Positions 8,643 to 18,700 of a DNA stretch of 42,329 bases are shown here, in pieces. The stretch is from NCBI GenBank assembly GCA_902800585.1, contig CADCEW010000034.1, positions 1 to 42,329 on the forward strand, in the 5' to 3' direction. Every line of letters starts with the position of its first letter. The stretch's first letter is position 1. The position numbers and the translations under genes are program-made. Below the pieces are notes generated by a model. It was not told where the DNA came from. It was given only the letters and a program-made list of their open reading frames with translations, and ran no database searches. This stretch comes from an uncultured Prevotellaceae bacterium (GTDB lineage: Bacteria; Bacteroidota; Bacteroidia; Bacteroidales; Bacteroidaceae).

Positions 8643-9458
8643 ATGGCAAAGAAGATTCTGTTCATCAACCAAGAGATTATTCCTTATGTACCTGAAAGCG
8701 AACTTTCGCTGATGGGTAAAGCGCTCCCGCAGGTCATGCAGGAGAACGGTCACGAGATTCGTACATTTATGCCTAAATGGGGAATCATTAACGAGCGTCG
8801 TGGTCAGTTACATGAGGTAATCCGTCTATCTGGCATGAACTTAATCATTGATGATACAGACCATCCTCTCATCATCAAAGTCGCATCTATAGCCCAGACC
8901 CGTATTCAAGTGTATTTTATCGATAACGAGGACTATTTCTCTAAGCGTCAGATGACGATGGATGAGAAAGGAGCAGATTATTCTGACAATGGAGAACGTG
9001 CTATTTTCTTTGCCCGTGGCGTATTGGAAACAGTAAAAAAACTACGTTGGGTTCCAGATATCATTCATGTCCAGGGATGGATGGGGGCCGTCATACCCCT
9101 ATATATTAAGACAGCCTATCACGAAGAGCCTTCTTTTGCTAACACGAAAGTTGTAACATCACTCTTCACAAAGAGCCTAAACTCCAACCTTGGAAGCAAT
9201 TTCAAGAAATGTGTAGAATTCAGGGAGGCAAAGGCAGACTTGCTGAATAAATACAACGACGACTTTAGTTTTGAGGATTTGGGAAAACTCGCTATTGACT
9301 ATAGCGATGGCGTTATTGCCGCCCATAAGAACGTCGATAAGGATTTGCTGAAATATGCCCAAGCGAACAATATCCCCACTCTGAAATATCCTGGTGAGGA
9401 TTTCGGACAGGCTTATGAAGCATTCTATGCGCAGATATGCCAAGAACAAACAGATTAA
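8643..9458 (+). CDS. Glycogen/starch synthase N-terminal-domain protein (lacks the C-terminal GT-B lobe)
   Basis: 271 residues. It begins KKILFINQEIIPYVPES, and VPDIIHVQGWMGAVIPLYIK resembles the DVIHxHDW segment of the GT5 N-terminal lobe. Full glycogen synthases are around 450-550 residues; this one stops after the first Rossmann lobe, so the donor-binding C-terminal lobe with its KxGGL/E-x7-E motifs is absent. It has no frameshift and ends cleanly, and the same short form next to panC and DUF4270 is, as I recall, common in Bacteroidales. It is therefore probably a stable derived family rather than a decay product. Glycogen synthesis by this protein alone is unlikely. ATG 8643 was chosen because the promoter element ends at 8623. 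Confidence 0.8.
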   Translation: MAKKILFINQEIIPYVPESELSLMGKALPQVMQENGHEIRTFMPKWGIINERRGQLHEVIRLSGMNLIIDDTDHPLIIKVASIAQTRIQVYFIDNEDYFSKRQMTMDEKGADYSDNGERAIFFARGVLETVKKLRWVPDIIHVQGWMGAVIPLYIKTAYHEEPSFANTKVVTSLFTKSLNSNLGSNFKKCVEFREAKADLLNKYNDDFSFEDLGKLAIDYSDGVIAAHKNVDKDLLKYAQANNIPTLKYPGEDFGQAYEAFYAQICQEQTD

Positions 9459-9499
9459 GATTAACAAGGATAATATATCATTTAGACTCAAATACTTCA

Positions 9500-10972
9500 A
9501 TGATGAGAAAAATGCTATTATTAGCAGGGGTTGTAATTTCGATGATTACAATCTCTTCATGTGATGAGGACACAGCATCTATAGGAAAGTCCTTGACCGA
9601 TACAGCGGACATGTTTACTATGGCTACAGATACTTTTGATTTAACCTCACGTTCTATTATTGCTGAACATATACTTTCACGCAGTGCATATAGTTACCTG
9701 GGACGTATTAAAGACCCAGAGACCAGTGCCTATATTACAGAAGACTATATGACACAATTTTCTACGCTGGAAAACAATAATGAGAGTGTCTTCTATGATA
9801 AGGAGGATATTATTAGCAGGGAAGGCGGAGAAGTTGTAGCAGACTCATGTGCTATTGTGATTGTGGTCAACAGTTTCACAGGTGATTCATTAGCAGCCAT
9901 GAAACTTACAGCATATGAACTTGACAAGCCTGTTGAGGAAGGGAAAAAATATTATACTGATTTTGATCCCGAAAAAGAGGGCTATATCAGAGCCGACGGA
10001 ATTAAGCAGAATCTTGTTTATAGTATTATAAACCTCCAATTAAGTGATAGCGTTAGAAATATATATCAAACTTCATCAGGTCAGTATTACTCTATAACGA
10101 TTCCATTGAAAAAACAATATAAGGACAAAGACGGGAAAGAGTATAAAAATTACGGAACCTACCTGATGCGCAAATTCTTTGAGCATCCTGATTATTACAA
10201 GAATTTTTATACTTTCATCCATAACATATGTCCTGGATTCTATATCAAGACGACCGATGGTTTGGGATTGATGACTGAAATCGTAGACACCCGACTGATT
10301 ACTTATTATAGAATCATGAAAGACGGTAAGGAGACTAATTTCAAAACCGAATTTCATGGAACAGAGGAGGTATTGCAGACAACACGTATAACAAACAATA
10401 AGATGGTCATTGATGCGTTGGCGGCAAATGATGAATGGACATACCTGAAAACCCCTGCAGGAATATTCACTGAGGTTACCCTGCCTGTTGATGACATTAA
10501 GAAAGGGCATGAGAATGACACGATCACATCTGCCAAAGTTGTTTTCCATAAGATGAATGACAAGAGTGAATTAACTGATAAGTTATTGAAAGACCCAACG
10601 AATCTCCTTATGGTACATAGGGACAGTCTTGAGTCATTCTTCGATAACCATAATATACCCAATAACACATCATCGTATCTTGCGACATTAAGCACCAAAT
10701 ACAATTCCTATACATATACCAACATTTCAGGTATCATTAACCTGATGTATAATAACAAAGAAAAGGGAGGTGCCAATTACACAACAGAACATCCTAATTG
10801 GAATAAAGTTGTACTTGTTCCTGTAAAAACGACAATGACATCTACTTCTTCTGGAGGTACCATCAGTGCCGTTAATCATGAGATGTCAATTACCAGTACA
10901 CGACTGATTGGTGGTGCTAAGAATCAACACGAGCCCATTAAAATCAGTATTATCTACAATAAGACACATTAA
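9500..10972 (+). CDS. DUF4270 family lipoprotein
   Basis: 490 residues beginning MMRKMLLLAGVVISM with a lipobox ITISSC, so the mature protein starts at the Cys and is lipid-anchored. The CDEDTASIGKSL...DTFDLTSRSI and SYLGRIKDPETSAYITEDYMTQF segments are typical of DUF4270, a Bacteroidetes-specific surface lipoprotein family of unknown function. The frame opens at 9437, overlapping the upstream gene, but the signal peptide fixes the start at 9500. It lies 41 bp after the glycogen-synthase-like gene with no promoter between them. Base composition is more AT-rich than that of its neighbours. Confidence 0.85.
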   Translation: MMRKMLLLAGVVISMITISSCDEDTASIGKSLTDTADMFTMATDTFDLTSRSIIAEHILSRSAYSYLGRIKDPETSAYITEDYMTQFSTLENNNESVFYDKEDIISREGGEVVADSCAIVIVVNSFTGDSLAAMKLTAYELDKPVEEGKKYYTDFDPEKEGYIRADGIKQNLVYSIINLQLSDSVRNIYQTSSGQYYSITIPLKKQYKDKDGKEYKNYGTYLMRKFFEHPDYYKNFYTFIHNICPGFYIKTTDGLGLMTEIVDTRLITYYRIMKDGKETNFKTEFHGTEEVLQTTRITNNKMVIDALAANDEWTYLKTPAGIFTEVTLPVDDIKKGHENDTITSAKVVFHKMNDKSELTDKLLKDPTNLLMVHRDSLESFFDNHNIPNNTSSYLATLSTKYNSYTYTNISGIINLMYNNKEKGGANYTTEHPNWNKVVLVPVKTTMTSTSSGGTISAVNHEMSITSTRLIGGAKNQHEPIKISIIYNKTH

Positions 10973-11103
10973 TGGCTGACAACTTCTTAGAGAAACATTA
11001 TGAGGAGTATGAAGCCAAAAAGGCAGCATACCTTCGTAAGAAGAAGCACCTGCCCAAAAATAAGCCTCACCTTCCGGAAAGACCTGAAGATGAGGCTCTT
11101 TAG
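10972..11103 (+). CDS. Small charged protein of the DUF4270 operon
   Basis: A 43-residue frame starts at ATG 10972, overlapping the DUF4270 stop as TAATG, and ends at TAG 11103. The protein (MADNFLEKHYEEYEAKKAAYL, then a lysine-rich and proline-rich tail) is highly charged with a likely amphipathic helix. The stop/start overlap and operon position support translation. Similar short ORFs follow DUF4270 genes in related genomes as far as I recall. The function is unknown. The end of the ORF forms the terminator hairpin at 11063-11097. Confidence 0.65.
   Translation: MADNFLEKHYEEYEAKKAAYLRKKKHLPKNKPHLPERPEDEAL
11063..11097. terminator. Probable terminator at the end of the 43-aa ORF, shared with uvrD/pcrA
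   Basis: AGCCTCA (11063-11069) pairs with TGAGGCT (11091-11097), extended by CTTC/GAAG inside. It is followed by a moderately T-rich CTTTAGTTTTAG. It lies between convergent genes and overlaps the coding end of the small ORF. Confidence 0.5.
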
Positions 11104-11110
11104 TTTTAGT

Positions 11111-13396
11111 TCATCCGATAATCCTATACTTGGCGAACTTCAAGAGTAACTGTTTGGTACCAGCATTTTTAAACTCCACAGTTGCCTTTTGATTCTCTCC
11201 CATTCCTTCTATCTTGATGACTTTACCGACACCGAAGCGCTGATGTTCTATCACATTTCCTTCTTTTAATCCAGCATCACCAACAGACGATGAAGGCTTT
11301 GGTGTTTCCTCTCGTAAGGGCACAAAACGAGGTTTCGGACCTCCCAAAATTGTTGCACTGGGTCTTGGACTCTGTATACGCGATGATGAACGACTATTCA
11401 AAGATGGAATAATGCTACTGCCTCCTTCCGAATCCACAAACAAAAGACCTGGATCTATGTCCTTGATAAAACGAGAAGGAGTATCATATTCCATCTTCCC
11501 ATAACGCCAGCGATTCTGGGCACAAGTCATGATACAATGCTTTTCCGCACGGGTAATGGCGACATACAACAAACGACGTTCCTCCTCTAACTCTCGCATA
11601 GAATTTGTACACAGAGGAGAAGGAAATATGTTCTCCTCTAAACCTACAACAAACACCGTTGGGAACTCCAGTCCCTTAGCGCTATGAATTGTCATCAATG
11701 TCACCTTATCATCAGCATCGCCACTATCACTATCAAGGTCTGTCAATAACGCTACCTCTTGAAGGAAATCACTTAGAGAAATCTGATCTCCCATATTCTC
11801 TTCTTTACGTCCTTCCACAAAATCCTGCATTCCACTCAGAAACTCTTCAAGATTTTCCTGACGTGACAAGTCTTCAGGAAGACTTGAACTATATATGTCC
11901 TTACTGATTCCACTCTCCATGATAATAGCATGGCCAAGTTCATAAGCATCTTCCTTTTCAATACGATGAGTCCATCCTTCTATCAACAGACGAAACGCAT
12001 CCAGTTTCGCCGCTGTTCCTTTTGACACATCAAGATGAAAAAGCGCTGGCTGAGAAATCACCATCCATAGACTCACGTTATGTATATTTGCAACTTCCGT
12101 AATTTTATTGACAGTAGTATCACCAATTCCGCGAGTCGGATAATTAATAATACGTCGCATAGCCTCTTCATCGTTAGGATTAGAAACCACCCGATAATAG
12201 GCTATGATATCCTTAATCTCCTTGCGCTGGTAGAAACTCAGTCCTCCATAAATACGATATGGTATGCCGTCTTTGCGCATCTGTTCCTCAAAGGAACGAC
12301 TTTGAGAATTAGTTCGATATAATATGGCAAAGTCACTATACCGACACTGTTCTTTTCTTTTGATACATTTGACATCATTACAAACTATCATCGCCTCCTC
12401 CTTATCACTATAGGCAGGTTTTAATGTCAATTTCTCTCCATAATCGTTTTCACTAAATACATTCTTGGGTATTTGTCGCTGGTTATGACGTATCAGACTG
12501 TTTGCCGCCTGAACAATCAATTGAGTTGACCGATAGTTCTGTTCTAATTTGAAAAGTTTTGCGTTATCATATCTTTTTTGGAAACCTAAGATGTTATCGA
12601 TATTAGCCCCACGGAAACTATAGATACTCTGAGCATCATCTCCAACGACAGTAATATGTCCATGTGCTTTCGTCAACAATACAACAATCTCCTGTTGGGC
12701 ATAGTTGGTGTCCTGATACTCATCGACCAAAACATACTGAAAACGCTCTATGTACTTCTGACAAATGTCTTCATGTTGTTTAAATAAAAGATATGTGTAC
12801 ACCAGAAGATCGTCAAAGTCCATAGCATTAGCCTGTCTGCAACGCTCACTATACCTTATATATATATCTTTTACTGCAGGACGCTTATGTTGCGCATCAT
12901 CTGTCGCCCATCCACTCTGTGCATATGCCTGCGGAAGTAGCAAATGATTCTTCGCCATCGAGATACGGTCAGCAACACTGGCTGGCTTATAGGTCTTGTC
13001 ATCCAATTGCATCTCCTTGATAATACTCTTCACCAAAGAACGGGAATCACTTTGATCATAAATTGTAAAGTTAGACTGAAATCCCAACACTTGAGCCTCT
13101 GTTCTTAGGATACGAGCAAAGACAGAATGGAAAGTACCCATTTGAAGATAACGGGCTCGTTCCTCACCTACCAAACGCGCAATACGTTCCTTCATTTCCC
13201 TTGCAGCCTTATTAGTGAAAGTAAGGGCAAGGATATTCCAAGGATTCATTCCCTGTTGCAACAGATAGGCTATCTTATATGTCAGCACACGAGTCTTACC
13301 GGAACCAGCACCTGCTATTACCAGTTGTGGTCCGTCACAATATTCTACGGCTGCACGTTGCCCATTATTCAGTTGTTCCAATAGATTCTCATTCAT
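11111..13396 (-). CDS. pcrA: ATP-dependent DNA helicase, UvrD/PcrA type
   Basis: 761 residues from MNENLLEQLNNGQRAAV. All SF1A motifs are visible: Q-motif LNNGQRAAV, Walker A GAGSGKTRVLT, motif II DEYQDTN, motif III VGDDAQSIYSFRGA, motif IV QNYRST, motif V TIHSAKGLEF and motif VI LYVAITRA. The C-terminus (HQRFGVGKVIKIEG...) is the Tudor-like domain of PcrA/UvrD that contacts RNA polymerase. It unwinds DNA in nucleotide-excision and mismatch repair and removes protein roadblocks. The frame extends upstream to 13459, but that region forms a hairpin and is not family-like. It is separated from galE by a terminator, so it has its own transcript. Confidence 0.95.
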   Translation of the reverse strand: MNENLLEQLNNGQRAAVEYCDGPQLVIAGAGSGKTRVLTYKIAYLLQQGMNPWNILALTFTNKAAREMKERIARLVGEERARYLQMGTFHSVFARILRTEAQVLGFQSNFTIYDQSDSRSLVKSIIKEMQLDDKTYKPASVADRISMAKNHLLLPQAYAQSGWATDDAQHKRPAVKDIYIRYSERCRQANAMDFDDLLVYTYLLFKQHEDICQKYIERFQYVLVDEYQDTNYAQQEIVVLLTKAHGHITVVGDDAQSIYSFRGANIDNILGFQKRYDNAKLFKLEQNYRSTQLIVQAANSLIRHNQRQIPKNVFSENDYGEKLTLKPAYSDKEEAMIVCNDVKCIKRKEQCRYSDFAILYRTNSQSRSFEEQMRKDGIPYRIYGGLSFYQRKEIKDIIAYYRVVSNPNDEEAMRRIINYPTRGIGDTTVNKITEVANIHNVSLWMVISQPALFHLDVSKGTAAKLDAFRLLIEGWTHRIEKEDAYELGHAIIMESGISKDIYSSSLPEDLSRQENLEEFLSGMQDFVEGRKEENMGDQISLSDFLQEVALLTDLDSDSGDADDKVTLMTIHSAKGLEFPTVFVVGLEENIFPSPLCTNSMRELEEERRLLYVAITRAEKHCIMTCAQNRWRYGKMEYDTPSRFIKDIDPGLLFVDSEGGSSIIPSLNSRSSSRIQSPRPSATILGGPKPRFVPLREETPKPSSSVGDAGLKEGNVIEHQRFGVGKVIKIEGMGENQKATVEFKNAGTKQLLLKFAKYRIIG

Positions 13397-13419
13397 CTTC
13401 TTCGTTTTTGATAGAATGA

Positions 13420-13441
13420 GCCCTCGATTCGCATCGGGGGC
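13420..13441 (-). promoter_or_regulatory. GC-rich hairpin in the uvrD/pcrA leader
   Basis: GCCC-T-CGAT (13420-13428) and ATCG-G-GGGC (13433-13441) form an 8-bp stem with one mismatch and a TCGC loop, ending 24 nt before the helicase start on the minus strand. No T-run follows, so it is not a simple terminator. It may affect translation or RNA stability. Confidence 0.35.
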
Positions 13442-13471
13442 CCATAACAACACAAACACAAAATAAAAACA

Positions 13472-13487
13472 CAGTCATAAAAGACTG
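13472..13487 (-). terminator. Terminator of the REC-histidine kinase / galE operon
   Basis: On the minus strand CAGTC-TTTTAT-GACTG is followed by TGTTTTTATTTTG. It lies 16 bp after the galE stop. Confidence 0.65.
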
Positions 13488-13502
13488 GTTTTATATCTTT
13501 CT

Positions 13503-14540
13503 TTATTGAATACCTTCTTCACGGAGTTTCTTTTGCCAGTTCCAAGCACTCTTCAGAGTATCTTCAAGAGATGTATCTGCTTTCCAACCAAGGATATTAT
13601 TAGCCTTTTCCGGATTTGCCCAAACCTTCTCCACATCACCAGCACGACGTGGGGCGTAAGTCCAGTTCAGCTTAACTCCTGTAGCTTTCTGGAATGCGTC
13701 AACAATCTCTTTCGTCGAACAACCATGACCTGTACCAATATTAAACACTTCTAACTTGTCACTATCGGTATCCAATACACGAGTCATTGCCTTTACATGA
13801 GCTTTGGCTAAGTCTACTACATAGATGTAATCACGAATACAGGTACCATCTGGAGTATTATAATCATTACCAAAGACTTTCAATTGCTCACGAATACCCA
13901 TTGCTGTCTGAGTCACATAAGGTATCAGGTTCATAGGTACACCATTAGGTAACTCTCCTATGATTGCAGAGGGATGAGAACCTATCGGATTGAAATAGCG
14001 TAACAATATTGCCTTAATAGGGGCACCACTATTGATATCATCGCAAATAATCTCCTCATTAATTTGCTTTGTGTTTCCATAAGGACTTTCTGCCGGTTTG
14101 ATAGGCGCATCCTCTGTCACTGGCAGATTCTCCGGGTCTGGTTGACCATATACTGTACAACTTGAGGAAAAGATAATACCTTTGACATGATACTTAGGCA
14201 TCAGTTCCAACAAATTGACAAGACTCACAATATTATTACGATAATAAAGAAGAGGTTTCTCCACGCTTTCACCAACAGCCTTGGAAGCTGCAAAGTGAAT
14301 GATTCCCTCAATATCTGGATATTTAACGAAAATGCGTTCCATGGCAGACATATCACAACAGTCTGCTTTCTCAAATGCGGGACGTATTCCTGTAATTTTC
14401 TCAATACCATCAACGACTCCTTCATGAGAATTAGACAGATTATCTACAATCACTACATTATAGCCAGCATTCTGCAGCTCAACAGTTGTATGACTTCCTA
14501 TAAAGCCTGTTCCTCCTGTTACTAAAATCGTTTGCTTCAT
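13503..14540 (-). CDS. galE: UDP-glucose 4-epimerase
   Basis: 345 residues, an extended-SDR sugar-nucleotide epimerase that interconverts UDP-glucose and UDP-galactose. TGGTGFIGSH is the NAD-binding loop (residues 8-17). SSSCTVYG supplies the catalytic Ser, and YGNTK (Tyr154, Lys158) is the catalytic pair. LLRYFNPIGSHPSAIIGE and the CIRDYIYVVDLAKAH segment are typical of GalE. It starts 14 bp after the REC-histidine kinase, so it is probably co-transcribed with it. The product feeds surface polysaccharide or galactose metabolism. Confidence 0.95.
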   Translation of the reverse strand: MKQTILVTGGTGFIGSHTTVELQNAGYNVVIVDNLSNSHEGVVDGIEKITGIRPAFEKADCCDMSAMERIFVKYPDIEGIIHFAASKAVGESVEKPLLYYRNNIVSLVNLLELMPKYHVKGIIFSSSCTVYGQPDPENLPVTEDAPIKPAESPYGNTKQINEEIICDDINSGAPIKAILLRYFNPIGSHPSAIIGELPNGVPMNLIPYVTQTAMGIREQLKVFGNDYNTPDGTCIRDYIYVVDLAKAHVKAMTRVLDTDSDKLEVFNIGTGHGCSTKEIVDAFQKATGVKLNWTYAPRRAGDVEKVWANPEKANNILGWKADTSLEDTLKSAWNWQKKLREEGIQ

Positions 14541-14554
14541 CTTCCTTTAATTAA

Positions 14555-15712
14555 TTATGCTTGTTCGTCGTCTTTCTTTATTGGAATGGTAAAACTAAAG
14601 GTAGAGCCTTCACCTAATACAGATTCTACCATCGCATCACCACCATTCTTACGAGCGAAGTCCTGACAAAGTTGCAATCCCAGACCAGAGCCTTCCTCAC
14701 CACCTGTTCCATAGGTAGTCTCACCTTTATGGAAAATAGTGTCTATACGATCTGGTGCGATACCAACACCATGGTCACGGACACTGACTTTGGCAAAATC
14801 ACCTTCACGCTTATAGAATACCTCGATACCTTTTCCTTCTGGTGTGAACTTAATAGCATTTGAGATGAAGTTACGAATGACTGTCTTAATCATATCATTA
14901 TCAGCACGTACCATTATCTTCTCTTCTGACGGCAAGTACTGCAATTTGATTTTCTTCATCTCAGCTATCATGGTGAAGATATCCACAACACCTGGAATAA
15001 CATCATCCAAGTACATATCCTGATAAACGACATTCAAACGACCTGTCTGACTCTTTGTCCATTTCAACAGGTTATCCAGCAAGTCATGTGTTTCCTCTGA
15101 CTCTCTGTTCGCCTTATCCAACAATCCGAATATTTCTTCGCCAACTGTTTCAGGAGAGACGACATTAACGGCAAGGTTCAACACCATACGAATAGATGCC
15201 ATAGGAGAACGTAAGTCATGGGCAATAACCGAATACATCTTATCACGGTTTGAAATCGTACGTTTCAACTCCTCATTCTGTCGTACAATGATGCGTTTAG
15301 CGGCCACCAAACTAATCTGGTGCATCACACGCATCACCAATTCTTCTTTATTAAATGGCTTCGTCAAGAAATCGTTACCACCTACTTGGAAACCATGTAC
15401 CAAATCATTGGGATTATTCAAGGCCGTCAGGAAGATAATAGGTATATCCAGCGTTTCTGGATCTTTCTTCAAAATCACAGCAGTATCAAATCCATTGATG
15501 TCTGGCATCATCACATCCAAAAGTATCAAATCTGGATGTTCCTTTTTTGCTTGTTCAATACAAGTATTTCCATTAGATGCTGTACATACCTGGAATTTCT
15601 CATTGGTCAACAATATTTTTAGCAGTAAGACATTACTGACTACATCGTCGACTATGAGTATCTTATAATCGCTTCGGTTGATTTTAGATTCAAAGGTGTC
15701 GCCAAATTCCAT
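14555..15712 (-). CDS. Response regulator-histidine kinase hybrid (REC-HisKA-HATPase)
   Basis: 385 residues from MEFGDTFESK. The receiver domain comes first: acidic pair Asp22/Asp23, phospho-acceptor Asp66 in DLILLDVMMP and Lys118 in LTKPF. A HisKA domain follows with His165 in SVIAHDLRSP, then an HATPase domain with the N-box (FISNAIKFTPEG), DHGVGIA and GSGLGLQLC. There is no membrane or sensor domain, so the input must come through phosphorylation of the REC domain or protein contact. The upstream extension to 15754 overlaps the promoter and is rejected. The promoter lies inside a 31-bp palindrome. galE follows 14 bp downstream. The output partner is not in the window. Confidence 0.93.
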   Translation of the reverse strand: MEFGDTFESKINRSDYKILIVDDVVSNVLLLKILLTNEKFQVCTASNGNTCIEQAKKEHPDLILLDVMMPDINGFDTAVILKKDPETLDIPIIFLTALNNPNDLVHGFQVGGNDFLTKPFNKEELVMRVMHQISLVAAKRIIVRQNEELKRTISNRDKMYSVIAHDLRSPMASIRMVLNLAVNVVSPETVGEEIFGLLDKANRESEETHDLLDNLLKWTKSQTGRLNVVYQDMYLDDVIPGVVDIFTMIAEMKKIKLQYLPSEEKIMVRADNDMIKTVIRNFISNAIKFTPEGKGIEVFYKREGDFAKVSVRDHGVGIAPDRIDTIFHKGETTYGTGGEEGSGLGLQLCQDFARKNGGDAMVESVLGEGSTFSFTIPIKKDDEQA

Positions 15713-15741
15713 TTTATCACAGTTATTTAGTCGTTCTAACT

Positions 15742-15774
15742 GCAAAAGTAGCAAATATTTGGCGAATCGCCAAA
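15742..15774 (-). promoter_or_regulatory. Promoter of the REC-histidine kinase gene
   Basis: On the minus strand TTTG (15774-15771) is followed after exactly 20 nt by TACTTTTGC (15750-15742), a near-perfect Bacteroidetes promoter. The start codon is at 15712, giving a leader of about 25 nt. The -33 element and the whole spacer lie inside the palindrome at 15751-15781. Confidence 0.75.
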
Positions 15775-15781
15775 TATTTGC
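15751..15781. promoter_or_regulatory. Perfect 31-bp palindrome over the kinase promoter (candidate operator)
   Basis: GCAAATATTTGGCGA, one central base, then TCGCCAAATATTTGC: a 15-bp perfect inverted repeat. It spans the -33 element and spacer and abuts the -7 element of the REC-histidine kinase promoter, and begins 9 bp after the carB stop. No T-run follows, so it is a better operator than terminator, although a role in ending the carB transcript is possible. Confidence 0.65.
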
Positions 15782-15789
15782 CTAATTAT

Positions 15790-18700
15790 TTATCGATATT
15801 CACTCCATGACTTAATGCCAATCTCATCCAAATTGACCGTACAGAAGGCTTGAATGAACGCAGAGGCAAGACGACTATTGGTAATCAACGGTACATTCAG
15901 ATCAATGGCAGCACGACGAATCTTATAGCCATTAGTCAACTCATGTGTCGTAAGATTTTTAGGGATATTCACTACCATATCTATCTGATGGCTATGCAAA
16001 AGGTCAAGGGCCTGTGGTTGCTGATCCGGATCACTGGGCCAATGAACTAACGTATTATCAATACCATTATCTGTCAAGTACTTGGATGTACCTCCTGTTG
16101 CATAGAGTTCATAACCATGGTTTACCAACATACGTGCTGCATCCAACATCTCTGCCTTTTGTTTGGCACTACCTGTTGAGAGTAAAACCGTTTTCTTTGG
16201 AATATGGTGTCCAACACTCATCATCGATTTCAATAAAGCTGTGGAAGTATTATCACCTAAACAACCCACCTCACCTGTCGATGCCATATCCACTCCTAAT
16301 ACAGGGTCAGCTTTCTGTAATCTGTTAAACGAGAACTGACTAGCCTTGATTCCCACATAGTCTAAGTCGAACAGATTCTTATGAGGTCTCTCTACTGGAA
16401 GTCCAAGCATCACTTTCGTGGCTAGTTCTATCATATTCAGTTTCAAAACCTTAGATACGAATGGGAATGAACGGGATGCACGCAGGTTACACTCAATAAC
16501 AAGAATATCATTATCACGTGCCATAAACTGAATATTGAAAGGTCCATTGATATGAAGTGCCTTGGCAATTTGCCTGCTGATACGCTTGATACGACGTACT
16601 GTCTCTACATATAGTTTCTGTGGTGGGAATTGGATGGTCGCATCTCCTGAATGAACACCCGCAAACTCAATATGCTCGGATATAGCATAAGCAAGGATAT
16701 CTCCGTCCCTTGCCACTGCATCCATCTCTATCTCTTTGGCATGTTCTATGAATTTAGAGACCACCACAGGATGATCCTCACTTACATTTGCTGCCAATTG
16801 AAGGAAACGTTCTAACTCTTCCTGGTTAGAGCATACATTCATAGCTGCACCACTGAGCACATAGGAAGGACGAACCAAGACAGGGAATCCGACACGACCT
16901 ACAAAGTCATCAATATCTTCCATAGAAGTCAAAGCACTCCACTCAGGCTGATTGACACCTATCTCATTCAACATCTGTGAGAATTTCGCACGATCTTCCG
17001 CACCATCAATATCCTGTGCTGAGGTACCAAGAATAGGCACCTTCTGTTCGTCTAAATACATGGCGAGGTTGTTAGGTATCTGACCTCCTGTAGATACAAT
17101 CACACCATGAGGTTGTTCCATATCAACAATATCCATAACACGCTCGAAAGTCAATTCATCGAAATACAAGCGATTACACATATCATAGTCTGTTGACACG
17201 GTCTCTGGGTTGTAATTAATCATCACACTTCTCCACCCTTCCTTACGTATCGTATTCAATGCCTGCACACCACACCAGTCAAACTCTACACTGGAGCCAA
17301 TGCGATATGCACCAGACCCTAAGACTATGATACTCTTTCCATCATGTTCAAAAGGAATATCACTATCAATTCCACTATATGTCACATACAGATAGTTTGT
17401 CTGGGCAGGATATTCGGCAGCCAAGGTGTCTATCTGTTTGACAACGGGAAATATGCCCATCTCTTTTCTCATGTGACGCACTTCCAGCATTGCTTTGTGC
17501 ATATTCCCTATCTCGTCTTCCAAACCAATAGCACGGGCTATCTGGAAATCAGTAAATCCATAGACCTTTGCCTCACGAAGCATCGATTCTGTAAGTGTCT
17601 TTCTATTACATTTCTTCAATGCTTCATCAATATCAATGATATGTTTCAGTTTGTAGAGGAACCACTTGTCAATCTTTGTCAGTTCATGGATTCGCTCGAT
17701 ATCATATTGAGGCAGATGCATTGCTTTCGAAATAATAAAGATACGCTTGTCCGTCGGCTCTCGAAGTGCTGCATCAATATCTTCAATTTCAAGGACTTTA
17801 TTCTCTACAAAACCATGCATTCCCTGTCCAATCATACGAAGTCCTTTCTGAATAGCCTCCTCAAAAGTACGACCTATCGCCATGACCTCGCCTACAGACT
17901 TCATCGAAGAGCCCAGTTCTTTATCCACACCACGGAACTTAGAGAGGTCCCAGCGGGGAATCTTACAGACCACGTAGTCGAGAGCAGGCTCAAAGAATGC
18001 TGATGTTGTTTTAGTCACGGAGTTCTTTAACTCAAACAAGCCATAGCCCATTCCTAACTTAGCAGCCACAAAAGCAAGCGGATAGCCCGTCGCTTTAGAA
18101 GCAAGTGCAGAAGAACGACTCAGACGAGCATTCACCTCTATCACACGATAGTCTTCCGACTGCGGATCAAAGGCATATTGCACATTACATTCTCCAACGA
18201 TACCGATATGACGGATAATTTTAATGGCAAGAGCACGCAGTTTATGATATTCTGAATTCGTCAGTGTCTGAGAAGGGGCAATCACGATAGACTCTCCCGT
18301 ATGTATTCCCAACGGGTCGAAGTTCTCCATATTACATACCGTGATACAATTGTCATAACGGTCACGTACTACTTCATACTCTATCTCTTTCCATCCTTTC
18401 AATGATTTTTCCACCAAGACCTGTGGAGAGAAAGAAAAGGCTTTCTCTGCAAGTTTATTCAACTCATCTTCATTATCACAGAAACCTGACCCAAGACCTC
18501 CTAAGGCATACGCTGCACGAAGAATGACAGGATATCCTAAGTCCTTGGCGGCCTGTCGTGCTTCCTCTATTGTCTCACAAGCCTCACTCTTGATGGTTTT
18601 CACATCTATCTCGTTGAGTTTCTCCACAAAACGTTCACGGTCTTCTGTATCCATGATAGCCTGCACTGGAGTACCCAACACCTTCACGCCATACTTCTCC

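Noticed and set aside
8643..9458. Frameshifted glycogen synthase continuing downstream
   Set aside because: The DUF4270 lipoprotein starts 41 bp later and no second GT-B lobe is readable in any frame.
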